From assembly GCF_947492715.1 (NCBI RefSeq), contig NZ_CANLNS010000001.1, positions 310,001 to 374,000 of the forward strand: a stretch of 64,000 bases of DNA. Reading direction: 5' to 3'. Position 1 is the stretch's first letter. Each line of letters begins with the position of its first letter. The translations under genes were made by a program, and so were the position numbers. The notes below the pieces were generated by a model. The model saw only the letters and a list, made by a program, of their open reading frames with translations, searched no databases and was not told the DNA's origin. This document shows, piece after piece, positions 8,890-17,570 of this stretch. This DNA is from an uncultured Psychroserpens sp. (lineage in GTDB: Bacteria; Bacteroidota; Bacteroidia; Flavobacteriales; Flavobacteriaceae).

Positions 8890-10313
8890 TAGTTTGCTTT
8901 CGATTTTAACACTTTAAAAATATCAATAATTGTCTGTTTATGAAATACATATAAAACGATCAAGGACATTAGCATCATTACTCCTAAAAGAGACCATTCG
9001 CCAACATTTAAATATTGCAAATAGAATAAAATATAAATCGCGGCAAGCGTCACCAATGAAATGATAGGTCCTTTCAAACTTTTTAGTAATTGTATTCCTT
9101 TAAATGGAATATGATGATTTAACACAACCAAAAACAACAGGTATGCAATTGCTTTAGCCGCAACCAATAAATAGGCCACCCACAGCACACCATATTGCAC
9201 ACCAATAACAATGGCTAATACCGTTAAAATAGTTCTTCCTATAGAGACATACATAGTCACTTCGGGCTTACCAATACTAGAAAAAATAACACCACCAAAT
9301 TGGCTTATAGATTGGATGGCTCCAGCGAAGCAAAGAATTCGTACAATAGGAATTGCAGCATCCCATTTTTGCCCAAACACGGTTTGGATAATTAACTCAG
9401 CATTAAAAGCTAGGATTGTCATAGCGGGAATAGACACCATAGCTATAAGCTGTACCGACTTAAAATATCCATTTATAATTTTTTCTTTATCATCTTTAAA
9501 AGAAGAAAACGACGGAAATAACACCTCGCTAAATATATACGAAATCCGCTTTACTGGTGTATACATAATATTATAGGCAAATGCATAATATCCTAAAATT
9601 ACGCTAGAAAAGAATTTACCTAGAATTAAATAATCGATATTTCTTTCAAAATACAATGCCGTACTAGATGCTTTAAATTTTAATGAGTACCATACCATTC
9701 CTTTAATTTCTTTAAAATTAAAATACAGATTTGGCCTCCATCTCTTAAAAAGTAAAACTAATATCAATCTTATAAAGGACGACACTAAGGATTGTAAAAT
9801 AAGAGCATAGACGCCCAAACCTAAATAGGCACCTATCACAGCGGCAATAGAACCTATTACAGTACCAGACAGGTTTATTTTACTAATTGTTTTAAACTCT
9901 AAATCTCTTTCTAAAAGTTTATAGTGGATAATAAAAAGAGGCGTTATCAAAATATTAATGGCCGCAACAAAAACTATTGATGTTAATTGCTGCTCATCAT
10001 AAAAATCTGCAGCAAATTGAGCGGTTGAAATAATTATAATGAACGAAAGAATGGCTAGTCCAAAATTCAACCAATAAATAGAGGATAGTTTTTGTTGAGT
10101 TGTTTCGCGTTCATGAATTATAGAGGCTCCAAATCCCATGCTTGTAAACAAGATTATAAAACCAATAAAAGTCATTGTTAAGGCGACCAAACCAAAATCT
10201 TCAGGTAACAGTAGACGCGCTAATACAATATTAACGACAATAGCCAATAATTGCGATAATACATTAACGATTGTGAGGTAAAAACCTCCTTTTATGATTT
10301 TACTCTTACTCAA
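8889..10313 (-). CDS. Polysaccharide flippase, MOP/PST (Wzx-like) family
   Basis: This 474-residue membrane protein has about twelve to fourteen hydrophobic segments. It opens with KIIKGGFYLTIVNVLSQLL and ARLLLPEDFGLVAL, the conserved N-terminal pattern of PST/WzxC-type exporters. These proteins flip undecaprenyl-linked oligosaccharides from the cytoplasmic to the periplasmic leaflet. The Wzy-like protein downstream in the same operon provides the matching polymerisation step, so a Wzx/Wzy-dependent pathway is likely. Its start overlaps the end of the upstream glycosyltransferase by four bases. Confidence 0.92.
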   Translation of the reverse strand: MSKSKIIKGGFYLTIVNVLSQLLAIVVNIVLARLLLPEDFGLVALTMTFIGFIILFTSMGFGASIIHERETTQQKLSSIYWLNFGLAILSFIIIISTAQFAADFYDEQQLTSIVFVAAINILITPLFIIHYKLLERDLEFKTISKINLSGTVIGSIAAVIGAYLGLGVYALILQSLVSSFIRLILVLLFKRWRPNLYFNFKEIKGMVWYSLKFKASSTALYFERNIDYLILGKFFSSVILGYYAFAYNIMYTPVKRISYIFSEVLFPSFSSFKDDKEKIINGYFKSVQLIAMVSIPAMTILAFNAELIIQTVFGQKWDAAIPIVRILCFAGAIQSISQFGGVIFSSIGKPEVTMYVSIGRTILTVLAIVIGVQYGVLWVAYLLVAAKAIAYLLFLVVLNHHIPFKGIQLLKSLKGPIISLVTLAAIYILFYLQYLNVGEWSLLGVMMLMSLIVLYVFHKQTIIDIFKVLKSKAN

Positions 10314-11503
10314 CTAAAAAGAATATAATTTAATTTTTTCAATATATGAGCAGAAGCATCTGTAAATGTCTTATTTGATACAAAATTTGCTCCTTTCTTT
10401 GCCTGCTCTTTATAGGTTTTATAATGATCGAGTATGTGGGTTATTTTTTCAATTAAATCTTGGGAATCATCGGGTACAACAAATGATACTAGATCATTAG
10501 GAAATCGTTCTTTCAAACATGGTAAATCTGTAAAAATTACTGGATTTTCACTTTGCAAATAAGCACCGCCTTTACCTGGACTCAAAGTATATCTGTTATA
10601 AAATGTATCTTCATAGGTAGCGACTAAAACATCCGCTGCTTGTACAAATTTCAAATATTCTGGATACGTTTGAAATGGGTATAAAATTAGATTTTTATGG
10701 TCCTTATTTTTATATTCGTTTTGTAATCCTTCAGTAGCACCAACAATAACAAATTTTGTATTTTCAAAAGCATCAGACGCCTCTGCGAAAACTTGTATTC
10801 GCTTTAAATTTCCTCCTGTCTTCCCAGCATAAACGACATATTTGATATCATTCTCCCAGTTTAAATAGTTGCGATGTTTCGCTTTATTAATATCTGTTGG
10901 ATCTTGGTAATCTGTTTGAAACCGAACTGGAGATTTTATTATTTTTTCCTTAGGAATTTTAAAGGTATTCACTAAAAACTCCTCAACATGCGATGTCATG
11001 ACAACAATAGCATGCATTCGTTTCATTATGAACTTATGATAATTGTTATTACTCAAAAATGGGGTTTCGAATACTAATTTACATCTTATAAGTCCAAAAA
11101 ACTTAAGAATAATATAAGGAATAACAGACGTATAGCATTTACTATAAACGACAACATGTTTATGTCTAAAGACCGAAAGATGTTGTAGTATAAACATAAA
11201 ATTAAACACAAACCTATTCATTAAGACTACTATAGCCGAGGACTTATTATTAACCTCTCTTATTTTTGTATTTAATTCTGTTATTTTAAAATTTTCAGGA
11301 ACATCATAGAGGCTAAAAATATCGTTATTCTCCAAGGTATAATCCTTGCGTTGAACCTTTGGTGTAATCAACTCCACATCAATACCATGATTAGAAAAAG
11401 CCGCACAACTGTACATCATATGGACAGCATCGGCTCTGTTTTTTCGCATATCTCTAGGAGAAATATAGTACAGTTTTTTAATTTGACTTTTAGATGAATC
11501 CAT
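10310..11503 (-). CDS. Glycosyltransferase (GT-B fold, GT4-like)
   Basis: This 397-residue protein has the layout of a GT-B glycosyltransferase. The first half starts LYYISPRDMRKNRADAVHMM, and a basic/hydrophobic stretch at about residues 100-140 is suited to membrane contact. The second half begins at about residue 225 with YVVYAGKTGGNLKRIQVF and includes GGAYLQSENPVIFTDLP near residue 330. The motifs are weaker than in the enzyme at 5952, so the family assignment is less certain than the general role. It starts 11 bases after the sulfotransferase gene and overlaps the flippase gene by four bases. Confidence 0.8.
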   Translation of the reverse strand: MDSSKSQIKKLYYISPRDMRKNRADAVHMMYSCAAFSNHGIDVELITPKVQRKDYTLENNDIFSLYDVPENFKITELNTKIREVNNKSSAIVVLMNRFVFNFMFILQHLSVFRHKHVVVYSKCYTSVIPYIILKFFGLIRCKLVFETPFLSNNNYHKFIMKRMHAIVVMTSHVEEFLVNTFKIPKEKIIKSPVRFQTDYQDPTDINKAKHRNYLNWENDIKYVVYAGKTGGNLKRIQVFAEASDAFENTKFVIVGATEGLQNEYKNKDHKNLILYPFQTYPEYLKFVQAADVLVATYEDTFYNRYTLSPGKGGAYLQSENPVIFTDLPCLKERFPNDLVSFVVPDDSQDLIEKITHILDHYKTYKEQAKKGANFVSNKTFTDASAHILKKLNYILFS

Positions 11504-11514
11504 GCGAAGAATGT

Positions 11515-12384
11515 CTAATGGTAACCAAATTTACTCATTAAATGTCCAGAAACAGACATAATTTCATCAATCTGTGCTGCAGATAATTGTTCGAGGTATT
11601 TTTGGGTGTTATTTTTATCTAATTGCTCATTAGTTTTCTTTTTCCAATCTAAAAGCGCAGATGGTTCCATCTTATTTTTATAGTAATCCAGCATTTGATC
11701 TTCAAACTGTAAATTGAGCACTTCGGTACACTTTTGTAATTCTATTTGTGGTTCATTCAATAAATCCTCGTATCTAATAAGCGCATAATTTGATGGGCTA
11801 ATAGATTCTAAAAAACTTAATATAGTTTCATTTTTATGGAGCCAATCTAGGCTTATATCCTTGATAGTTTCAGGAAATTTTGGCTTGTATTTAGAATCTG
11901 TTGCGAGTGAATTCACTTTTAAACAACTGCAAACGACATCTCTAGAATCTCTAACAATAATTAAATACTTGGCATTGGGGTAAATGTGGTTAAGCAAGTC
12001 GAGATGATCTATGTAGTAATTGTTTTTATCCCCTAAGACCATAGACGCTCCTTTTTCTTTTTGAATACCATATTGGTGTATGACCAGCGATGTTAATTCT
12101 TGATAAGACTTGGGTTGTTTCGTTTTAATTAAAGTCTCCAAGGCTAGGTAATCCAAATTCCAAGTTTCAATCTTTTTTGATGTTTTTAAGTTGGAAATAT
12201 AAGATTGTACATCCTTAATAGATTGTGTATTTTCAATATTCCAGTCTTTATAGTCTTCATACCACCACTGGATAAATCCGCATTCTGGAGGCACCACAAT
12301 AGATGAATGACTACTCATCATCATTCTAAACAATGAGGTGCCAGATCTAGGGCTACCAATAATAAATACGTTTTGATATGTCAT
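11515..12384 (-). CDS. Sulfotransferase family protein (PAPS-dependent)
   Basis: The protein has 289 residues. VFIIGSPRSGTSLFR at about residues 6-20 is the 5'-phosphosulfate-binding loop of sulfotransferases, and IIVRDSRDVVCS at about 140-152 is the 3'-phosphate-binding strand and helix that recognises PAPS. These motifs define the family, whose members transfer sulfate from PAPS to hydroxyl or amino groups. Within a polysaccharide operon the natural acceptor would be a sugar of the repeat unit, giving a sulfated surface glycan, as is common in marine bacteria. The acceptor is inferred from context only. It lies 22 bases after the aminotransferase gene. Confidence 0.85.
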   Translation of the reverse strand: MTYQNVFIIGSPRSGTSLFRMMMSSHSSIVVPPECGFIQWWYEDYKDWNIENTQSIKDVQSYISNLKTSKKIETWNLDYLALETLIKTKQPKSYQELTSLVIHQYGIQKEKGASMVLGDKNNYYIDHLDLLNHIYPNAKYLIIVRDSRDVVCSCLKVNSLATDSKYKPKFPETIKDISLDWLHKNETILSFLESISPSNYALIRYEDLLNEPQIELQKCTEVLNLQFEDQMLDYYKNKMEPSALLDWKKKTNEQLDKNNTQKYLEQLSAAQIDEIMSVSGHLMSKFGYH

Positions 12385-12406
12385 CCTGAACTACTATTAA
12401 CTAAGG

Positions 12407-13486
12407 TTATCCAATCGAATTTGAAACAAGTTCTGATATTCTCTTAACATCCTCATTCTCTAAACCGTAATATAGCGGTAAACATAAAATGCGAGGAGCG
12501 ATATCTTCCGAAACACTGACGTTATTTGTATTATTTACATAATCTAATGATGACAAAATTGGATAAAAATAACGTCTAGGCATAATGTCATTAGCATTCA
12601 GTAATTTTTCGGTTTTTAACAAATCTGATTCAGAATTAAAAATAATGGGATAATAACTATAGTTCCATTCTGTATGCGCTCTAATTTTAAGTCTTCTAAG
12701 TTTTTTAAAATCTAATAAATTATCATATAAATCGCAAACCCGTTTTCGATCGGCGATTATATCGTCAATATATGGCAAAACACTTAACCCCATGGCCGAC
12801 TGGAGCTCGCTTATTTTAGCATTAATACCGATACCATGAAATCTTAAGGGTCCATCGTGTCCAAATTTATGTCTATAGAGCATTTGATGATAAGTCGCTT
12901 CATCTTGACAAAATAACGCGCCTCCTTCACCTGTATGAAATAGTTTGGTAGCATGAAAACTACACACACTAACATCTCCATAGTTAAATATAGGTTTTCC
13001 TTTATAAGTTACACCAAAGCAGTGTGCCGCATCGTATATAACTTTTAAGTTATGCTTTTTTGCTATGACATCTATAGCGTCTATATCACAAGGGTTACCA
13101 TATACATGCGTTACCAAAATTGCCGTTGTTCTGCTGGTAATTGCTTGTTCTATTTGAGTCTCATCAATTGTAAGATAATCTGGATGTATATCTACAAAAA
13201 CAGGTGTGCATTTTTCCCAAACAATGCTCGATGTTGTTGCTACATAAGAAAATGGTGTAGTAATTACCTCTCCCTCATCGGCAAAGGCATTTAGAGCAAT
13301 TTGAATGGGTAATGTTCCATTGGTCATCAATATAAGATGATTTGCGTCGAGATGTGATTTTAACTTACGCGCTAATTCTTGCGTAAGGTCTCCATTATTT
13401 GTCAACCATTTATTTTCCCATATGGCATCCACATAAGCTTTATATTCTTCAATTGGAGGGAAAAAAGTTTTAGTAACAGTAATCAT
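12407..13486 (-). CDS. DegT/DnrJ/EryC1/StrS family sugar aminotransferase
   Basis: With the ATG at 13486 the protein has 359 residues; the only upstream alternative is a TTG five codons earlier, which I rejected. The fold is a PLP-dependent type I aminotransferase. YDAAHCFGV holds the PLP-ring Asp, and SFHATKLFHTGEGG holds the Schiff-base lysine (about residue 181), with the usual G-E-G-G loop. Such enzymes convert a 3- or 4-keto nucleotide sugar into its amino sugar using glutamate. The N-terminus (ITVTKTFFPPIEEY) resembles FdtB-like enzymes, but substrate prediction from this alone is weak. It is the first gene of the polysaccharide operon. Confidence 0.92.
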   Translation of the reverse strand: MITVTKTFFPPIEEYKAYVDAIWENKWLTNNGDLTQELARKLKSHLDANHLILMTNGTLPIQIALNAFADEGEVITTPFSYVATTSSIVWEKCTPVFVDIHPDYLTIDETQIEQAITSRTTAILVTHVYGNPCDIDAIDVIAKKHNLKVIYDAAHCFGVTYKGKPIFNYGDVSVCSFHATKLFHTGEGGALFCQDEATYHQMLYRHKFGHDGPLRFHGIGINAKISELQSAMGLSVLPYIDDIIADRKRVCDLYDNLLDFKKLRRLKIRAHTEWNYSYYPIIFNSESDLLKTEKLLNANDIMPRRYFYPILSSLDYVNNTNNVSVSEDIAPRILCLPLYYGLENEDVKRISELVSNSIG

Positions 13487-13525
13487 AGAGTTATTAAGCA
13501 ATCTTAATTAATACATGTAAGTGTG

Positions 13526-13533
13526 CAAATATA
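13526..13533 (-). promoter_or_regulatory. Likely promoter of the polysaccharide operon (-7 box TATATTTG)
   Basis: The minus strand has TATATTTG at 13533-13526, an exact fit to the Bacteroidota -7 consensus TAnnTTTG, about 40 bases before the aminotransferase ATG. A TTTG occurs on the same strand at 13564-13561, 27 bases upstream, slightly longer than the usual spacing to a -33 element. No other promoter of this quality was noticed for the first gene of the operon. Confidence 0.5.
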
Positions 13534-13687
13534 TTCTAAAATTTAATAGGGACTGTAACACAAAAAGAACTATTTCTTATCAAAAGAGCCTCTTATTAGG
13601 CATAAATTACTTACCTTAAAGGTATAACTTTTGCAGTGTATTAGTACAAAAACCATAGAATTAGTTTTTATCACTCATATCTTTTAT

Positions 13688-13695
13688 TATCTTTG
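13688..13695 (+). promoter_or_regulatory. Likely promoter of the T9SS cargo gene (-7 box TATCTTTG)
   Basis: TATCTTTG matches TAnnTTTG exactly and lies 73 bases before the ATG at 13769, so the mRNA would have a leader of about 65 bases. A -33 TTTG is not clear. The 13487-13768 gap holds this promoter and the divergent promoter of the polysaccharide operon; I see nothing else in it. Confidence 0.5.
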
Positions 13696-13768
13696 ACAAT
13701 TCCCTCAATTTGCTTTAGATCGAATTTAAAATAAGTGATTTAAGAAAAAAAATTAAATTATTATTGTT

Positions 13769-16700
13769 ATGAAAAAAATTTACTTAGCAGCAGTAACACT
13801 ACTTTTGTTTTCATTTGGATTTTCTCAAACTCCAATTGTGACCATTGACAGAGATAACATCATTGGGCCAACGACTACTGGAAGCGATCCAACTATTTCA
13901 TCTGTAGGTCTCACTAGAGGTGCTGGTGTAGCTTTAAGAGCTGGTACAGATTTTTCTTCAAACAGCTGGACAGGTACATCCCAAGCTGATGCTGAAACTA
14001 ATGACGATTACATGGAATGGTCTACATCTGCTAGTGCCATTAACGATATAGAAATTCAACGTATTGATATAAGATTAAGAAGAAACCCTAATGGTCCAAC
14101 CAATTGGCAATTATTTTATAGTTTAGACAATTTTGCAACTGCAGGAGTTGCTGTTAATACAGCTGTGGCTATTCCGGAGAACACAAATGTGGTGACTAAT
14201 ATTACTGGGCTTAACATAGACTCTGGTACTGGCGGAACCATTACGTTTAGATTATATGCTTGGGGAGCAGCTACAAATGGAGGTTGGTTACGTGTAAGAG
14301 GTCAGGCATCATGGTCTGATTTTGGTATTGCACTTCCTGGGCTTAGATTAAGAGGAGACATTACTACAACAGCTACAAATGACATAGAGTCTAACATTAT
14401 CGCATCTACTTTTGATCCATCAGACAATATTGACTATAACGCTTATAATGCAACATCAGGATTAACTACAGCAAATGCTATTAAAGTTGGTGAATTTACA
14501 ATTCAAGATGGTGGAGACGACCTTACAGACGCCGATACCGTTGACACTATACTTACCGATTTAGGATTTGACATAAGTAATAGTGATAATATTGCTGCCA
14601 TAGCTATTTTTGATGGCGCCACAAATATTGCTGAAATCACATCTGTTTCAAGTACGGTTAACTTTGTTGGACTTACTGGCTTAACAGCTCCAGATAATGG
14701 ATCAAAAACTTTTGATGTTTATGTAACATTTAATTCAACAGTCGTTGACAATCAACAAATTCAATTAACAATAAGTGCTGCAACCGCAGACATTGGTAGC
14801 GGATCAGGTTTTACAACCTTTAATGCTGGAGGTGCTCAAACACCAATTGTTGGTGATGATAATAGAATTGAAGTTGTAGCTACAGCTTTAGCTTTTGATC
14901 AAGAACCTGTAGATTCATTTCAATTTGAAACCATGAGCCCTGCTCCTACAATTATTACAGTTGATGCAAATAACAACCAAGACTTAGATTTTAATGGAAC
15001 TGTTTCTGTTGTTTCTGGTGGATCTTTAGACCCTGGTTTAATTAATTATACTATTACTAACGGTTTAGCCACATTAGATACTATTGTGTTTAATGAAGAA
15101 GAAACTGCAACGACGCTAATTACTTTTGGAGGCGGATTAATTGCTGCGGTAAGTACCGCATTTGACATTAATGGCCCGTTAATTACCATTGCAGTTCAGG
15201 ACTTTGATGGAGCTACACCAGAATGGACATACACTACCGATGTTGCAACATTTGACAACGGTTGGGGTACAGATGGTTATTATGGCGTTATAGATATTGC
15301 TAGTGCATCTCCATTGGATAATCCTTCTTTTTCTAATAATATTTTTGGAGAGAACGATTTAAACGATGAAGGAGATAATGGTACAACTGGTTTTGCAACC
15401 TTGACATTAGCAACAGTTGACATCAGCAACTTTGAAAGTGTAAAACTATCTTTTGACTGGGATGTTCATGGTTATGTAAATAACAGTGATGACGCTCAAT
15501 ACAGATTAATTCTTGATGGCGTAACTCAAGCGGCTGTTTTTCTTTTAGACGGAAATGGCGCAATTGATACAGATCAAGGAACTGTAACTGTAGATATATC
15601 AGATACGGTCTCTACTATAGGTTTAGAAATTAGAGTTAGAAACAATGGAAACTTAGGTTTCTCAGGATTTGACAACTTCAAATTAGTAAGTGTTTTTGAT
15701 GGTTTACTCTATGTAGATAATGGATGGTCTCCTAATCCTCCATCTGGCACTACAGGTGCTGACAATGCTTATGTTCTTGATGGAACTTACAATGTTGCAA
15801 CTAATATTCAAGTGAATAACATGTATGTAAGCGATATTGCTACCACTAATATTTCAGCAGGACAATCTATCACTGCAAATTCTGGTTTAGTTAACCGAGG
15901 TACGTTTGAATTAAATTCGGTGTCAACATCATACTCTAGCTTAATTGCGAACAGTGTTGAAGGTAACATTGCTTATAACCGTCATGTCAATCAGTTTGCA
16001 TCTACGGGCTCTACCACTGGTTTTAATGATTTAGTTGCAGCACCAGTAACTAATAGTGACCAAACATTTTTAGCTTTGAGAACAGCTAACGCAGATATTC
16101 CATCTGGAACCATTGGAGGTGTACCTTCATTCTTATTTGGACCGTTTGATAACAATGCAAATGACTATATCAATTACACAACTTCAGACGACCCTTCTCT
16201 TATCGTTGCGGGAACTGGATACAGAACAGCCTCTACTGCAGCAGCTGGCTCTACGTTCAGGTTTGTAGGTAATGTAGAAACCACTAACAATCTTGTCCCT
16301 ATCACTGTAGGAACAAATAGTGATTTCAATCTTATAGGAAACCCTTATCCTTCTTATATATTGCTTTCTAACTTCTTGGCTGATAACTCTAGCGAATTTA
16401 ACATTACTACCTCTGGAATTTATGGTTATGATGGCGATTTAACCAATGGTTTTACCATCTGGAATCAAGCCTACTCTGATGCCAATCCAAATGCTGTTAT
16501 TGCCCCTGGACAAGGTTTCTTTGTATCATCAAAAGCTGGAGGAGGTACAATTACTTTTAATGCCGCTTCTCGTTCTATTGGTACTAATGATGATTTCATT
16601 CCTGGACGATTTTCAGATCCAAGTTTATTAGCGCACTTAAAACTTCAAATGTCGAACGGAAGTTCTTTATTCAATACTGATTTCTATTTTAATAATAACG

Positions 16701-17314
16701 CTTCATTGAGTATGGATACTGGATACGATGCCGTTATGTTTAATAACTATACACCTAATTTCGCTATCTATTCTCATCTGGTAGAAAACAACAATAATGC
16801 AGACTTAGCTGTTCAATCTGTGCAGTACGACGCGCTTAATAATGTAGTCATTCCACTTGGAATTAATGCTAATGAAGGAGAACAGTTAACGGTTAGTATT
16901 TTAGATACCGACATCCCAGATAATATAGACGTTTATTTAGAAGATAATGTAACTAATACCTTTACTTTATTGAATACTTCTGATTACGTATTTACGCCAT
17001 CGACAACCTTATCTGGAACAGGACGTTTCTTCCTAAGGTTTTCTGCAGAAGCGCTATCTACACCAGAGGAAGATTTTAGTTCTATACAAATTTACACGAC
17101 AAAAACACCAAAAACATTGGTGATCAAAGGTGAGTTAAACAACGAAACGAAAGCCGAATTATTTGATATTCAAGGTCGTATGATTTTATCAACTCAACTA
17201 GACAGTAGAAGTATTACCAATGCTATTAATATTTCTAATATTACTTCAGGAATTTATGTTGTTAAGTTAACCAATGACTCACAACAACGAGCTCAAAAAG
17301 TGATAATTAAATAA
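13769..17314 (+). CDS. Large secreted protein with T9SS type A sorting domain
   Basis: The protein has 1181 residues. A signal peptide (MKKIYLAAVTLLLFSFGFSQ) is followed by a long stretch of beta-rich, Thr/Asn/Asp/Gly-rich sequence with almost no Cys, typical of adhesin-like Bacteroidota surface proteins. The last 80 residues carry the type A sorting domain: IYTTKTPKTLVI, then ELFDIQGRMI and SGIYVVKL, ending in a basic QKVIIK. That tail directs secretion across the outer membrane by the type IX system and cleavage or anchoring at the surface. No enzymatic domain was recognised, so a structural or adhesive role is inferred. It is followed, on the same strand, by the peptide/kinase cassette. 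Confidence 0.9.
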   Translation: MKKIYLAAVTLLLFSFGFSQTPIVTIDRDNIIGPTTTGSDPTISSVGLTRGAGVALRAGTDFSSNSWTGTSQADAETNDDYMEWSTSASAINDIEIQRIDIRLRRNPNGPTNWQLFYSLDNFATAGVAVNTAVAIPENTNVVTNITGLNIDSGTGGTITFRLYAWGAATNGGWLRVRGQASWSDFGIALPGLRLRGDITTTATNDIESNIIASTFDPSDNIDYNAYNATSGLTTANAIKVGEFTIQDGGDDLTDADTVDTILTDLGFDISNSDNIAAIAIFDGATNIAEITSVSSTVNFVGLTGLTAPDNGSKTFDVYVTFNSTVVDNQQIQLTISAATADIGSGSGFTTFNAGGAQTPIVGDDNRIEVVATALAFDQEPVDSFQFETMSPAPTIITVDANNNQDLDFNGTVSVVSGGSLDPGLINYTITNGLATLDTIVFNEEETATTLITFGGGLIAAVSTAFDINGPLITIAVQDFDGATPEWTYTTDVATFDNGWGTDGYYGVIDIASASPLDNPSFSNNIFGENDLNDEGDNGTTGFATLTLATVDISNFESVKLSFDWDVHGYVNNSDDAQYRLILDGVTQAAVFLLDGNGAIDTDQGTVTVDISDTVSTIGLEIRVRNNGNLGFSGFDNFKLVSVFDGLLYVDNGWSPNPPSGTTGADNAYVLDGTYNVATNIQVNNMYVSDIATTNISAGQSITANSGLVNRGTFELNSVSTSYSSLIANSVEGNIAYNRHVNQFASTGSTTGFNDLVAAPVTNSDQTFLALRTANADIPSGTIGGVPSFLFGPFDNNANDYINYTTSDDPSLIVAGTGYRTASTAAAGSTFRFVGNVETTNNLVPITVGTNSDFNLIGNPYPSYILLSNFLADNSSEFNITTSGIYGYDGDLTNGFTIWNQAYSDANPNAVIAPGQGFFVSSKAGGGTITFNAASRSIGTNDDFIPGRFSDPSLLAHLKLQMSNGSSLFNTDFYFNNNASLSMDTGYDAVMFNNYTPNFAIYSHLVENNNNADLAVQSVQYDALNNVVIPLGINANEGEQLTVSILDTDIPDNIDVYLEDNVTNTFTLLNTSDYVFTPSTTLSGTGRFFLRFSAEALSTPEEDFSSIQIYTTKTPKTLVIKGELNNETKAELFDIQGRMILSTQLDSRSITNAINISNITSGIYVVKLTNDSQQRAQKVIIK

Positions 17315-17366
17315 CTGTAACAGAAATTAAAAACGCGATATTGTCAATCACATAATAATATTTTAT

Positions 17367-17374
17367 TAATTTTG
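17367..17374 (+). promoter_or_regulatory. Likely promoter of the small-peptide cassette (-7 box TAATTTTG)
   Basis: TAATTTTG fits TAnnTTTG and lies 20 bases before the ATG of the 53-residue peptide gene. An ATTG at 17340-17343 sits 23 bases upstream, in the range for a -33 element. It implies a very short leader and transcription of the peptide gene separate from the large gene before it. Confidence 0.5.
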
Positions 17375-17394
17375 ACCATTCGTTAAAGCACATA

Positions 17395-17556
17395 ATGAAA
17401 AAAAACAGTCCTCAAAATCAAATTACACGTAAGGAAGCCCTTCAAAAAATGGGTAAGTACGCTGCGCTTACAGCGATCGGTACATTTCTTATACTTAACC
17501 CTAAGAAAGCTCAAGCATCTTCTCCGCCAGATCCAGGAGGAAATCCTTTTGATTAA
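17395..17556 (+). CDS. 53-residue exported-looking peptide, possible modified-peptide precursor
   Basis: The frame runs from ATG at 17395 to TAA at 17554-17556. It begins with a polar stretch (MKKNSPQNQ), then ITRKEALQKMGKYAALTAIG and FLILNPKKAQA, then a short tail SSPPDPGGNPFD. The layout is basic start, T-R-K-x-A-L-x-K-x-G (resembling a degenerate twin-arginine motif), hydrophobic segment and A-Q-A signal-peptidase-like site, which would leave a 12-residue Pro/Gly-rich product. It has its own promoter box 20 bases upstream and ends 14 bases before the HprK-like kinase gene, so the two are probably co-translated. It could be a leader-plus-core precursor or simply a small periplasmic protein. 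I recognise no family. Confidence 0.7.
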   Translation: MKKNSPQNQITRKEALQKMGKYAALTAIGTFLILNPKKAQASSPPDPGGNPFD

Positions 17557-17570
17557 TTTCTATTTTTATT

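Noticed and set aside
13487-13768. Possible small gene or RNA between the divergent polysaccharide and T9SS genes
   Set aside because: There is no reading frame with a credible start and no convincing folded RNA, only promoter-like sequence.
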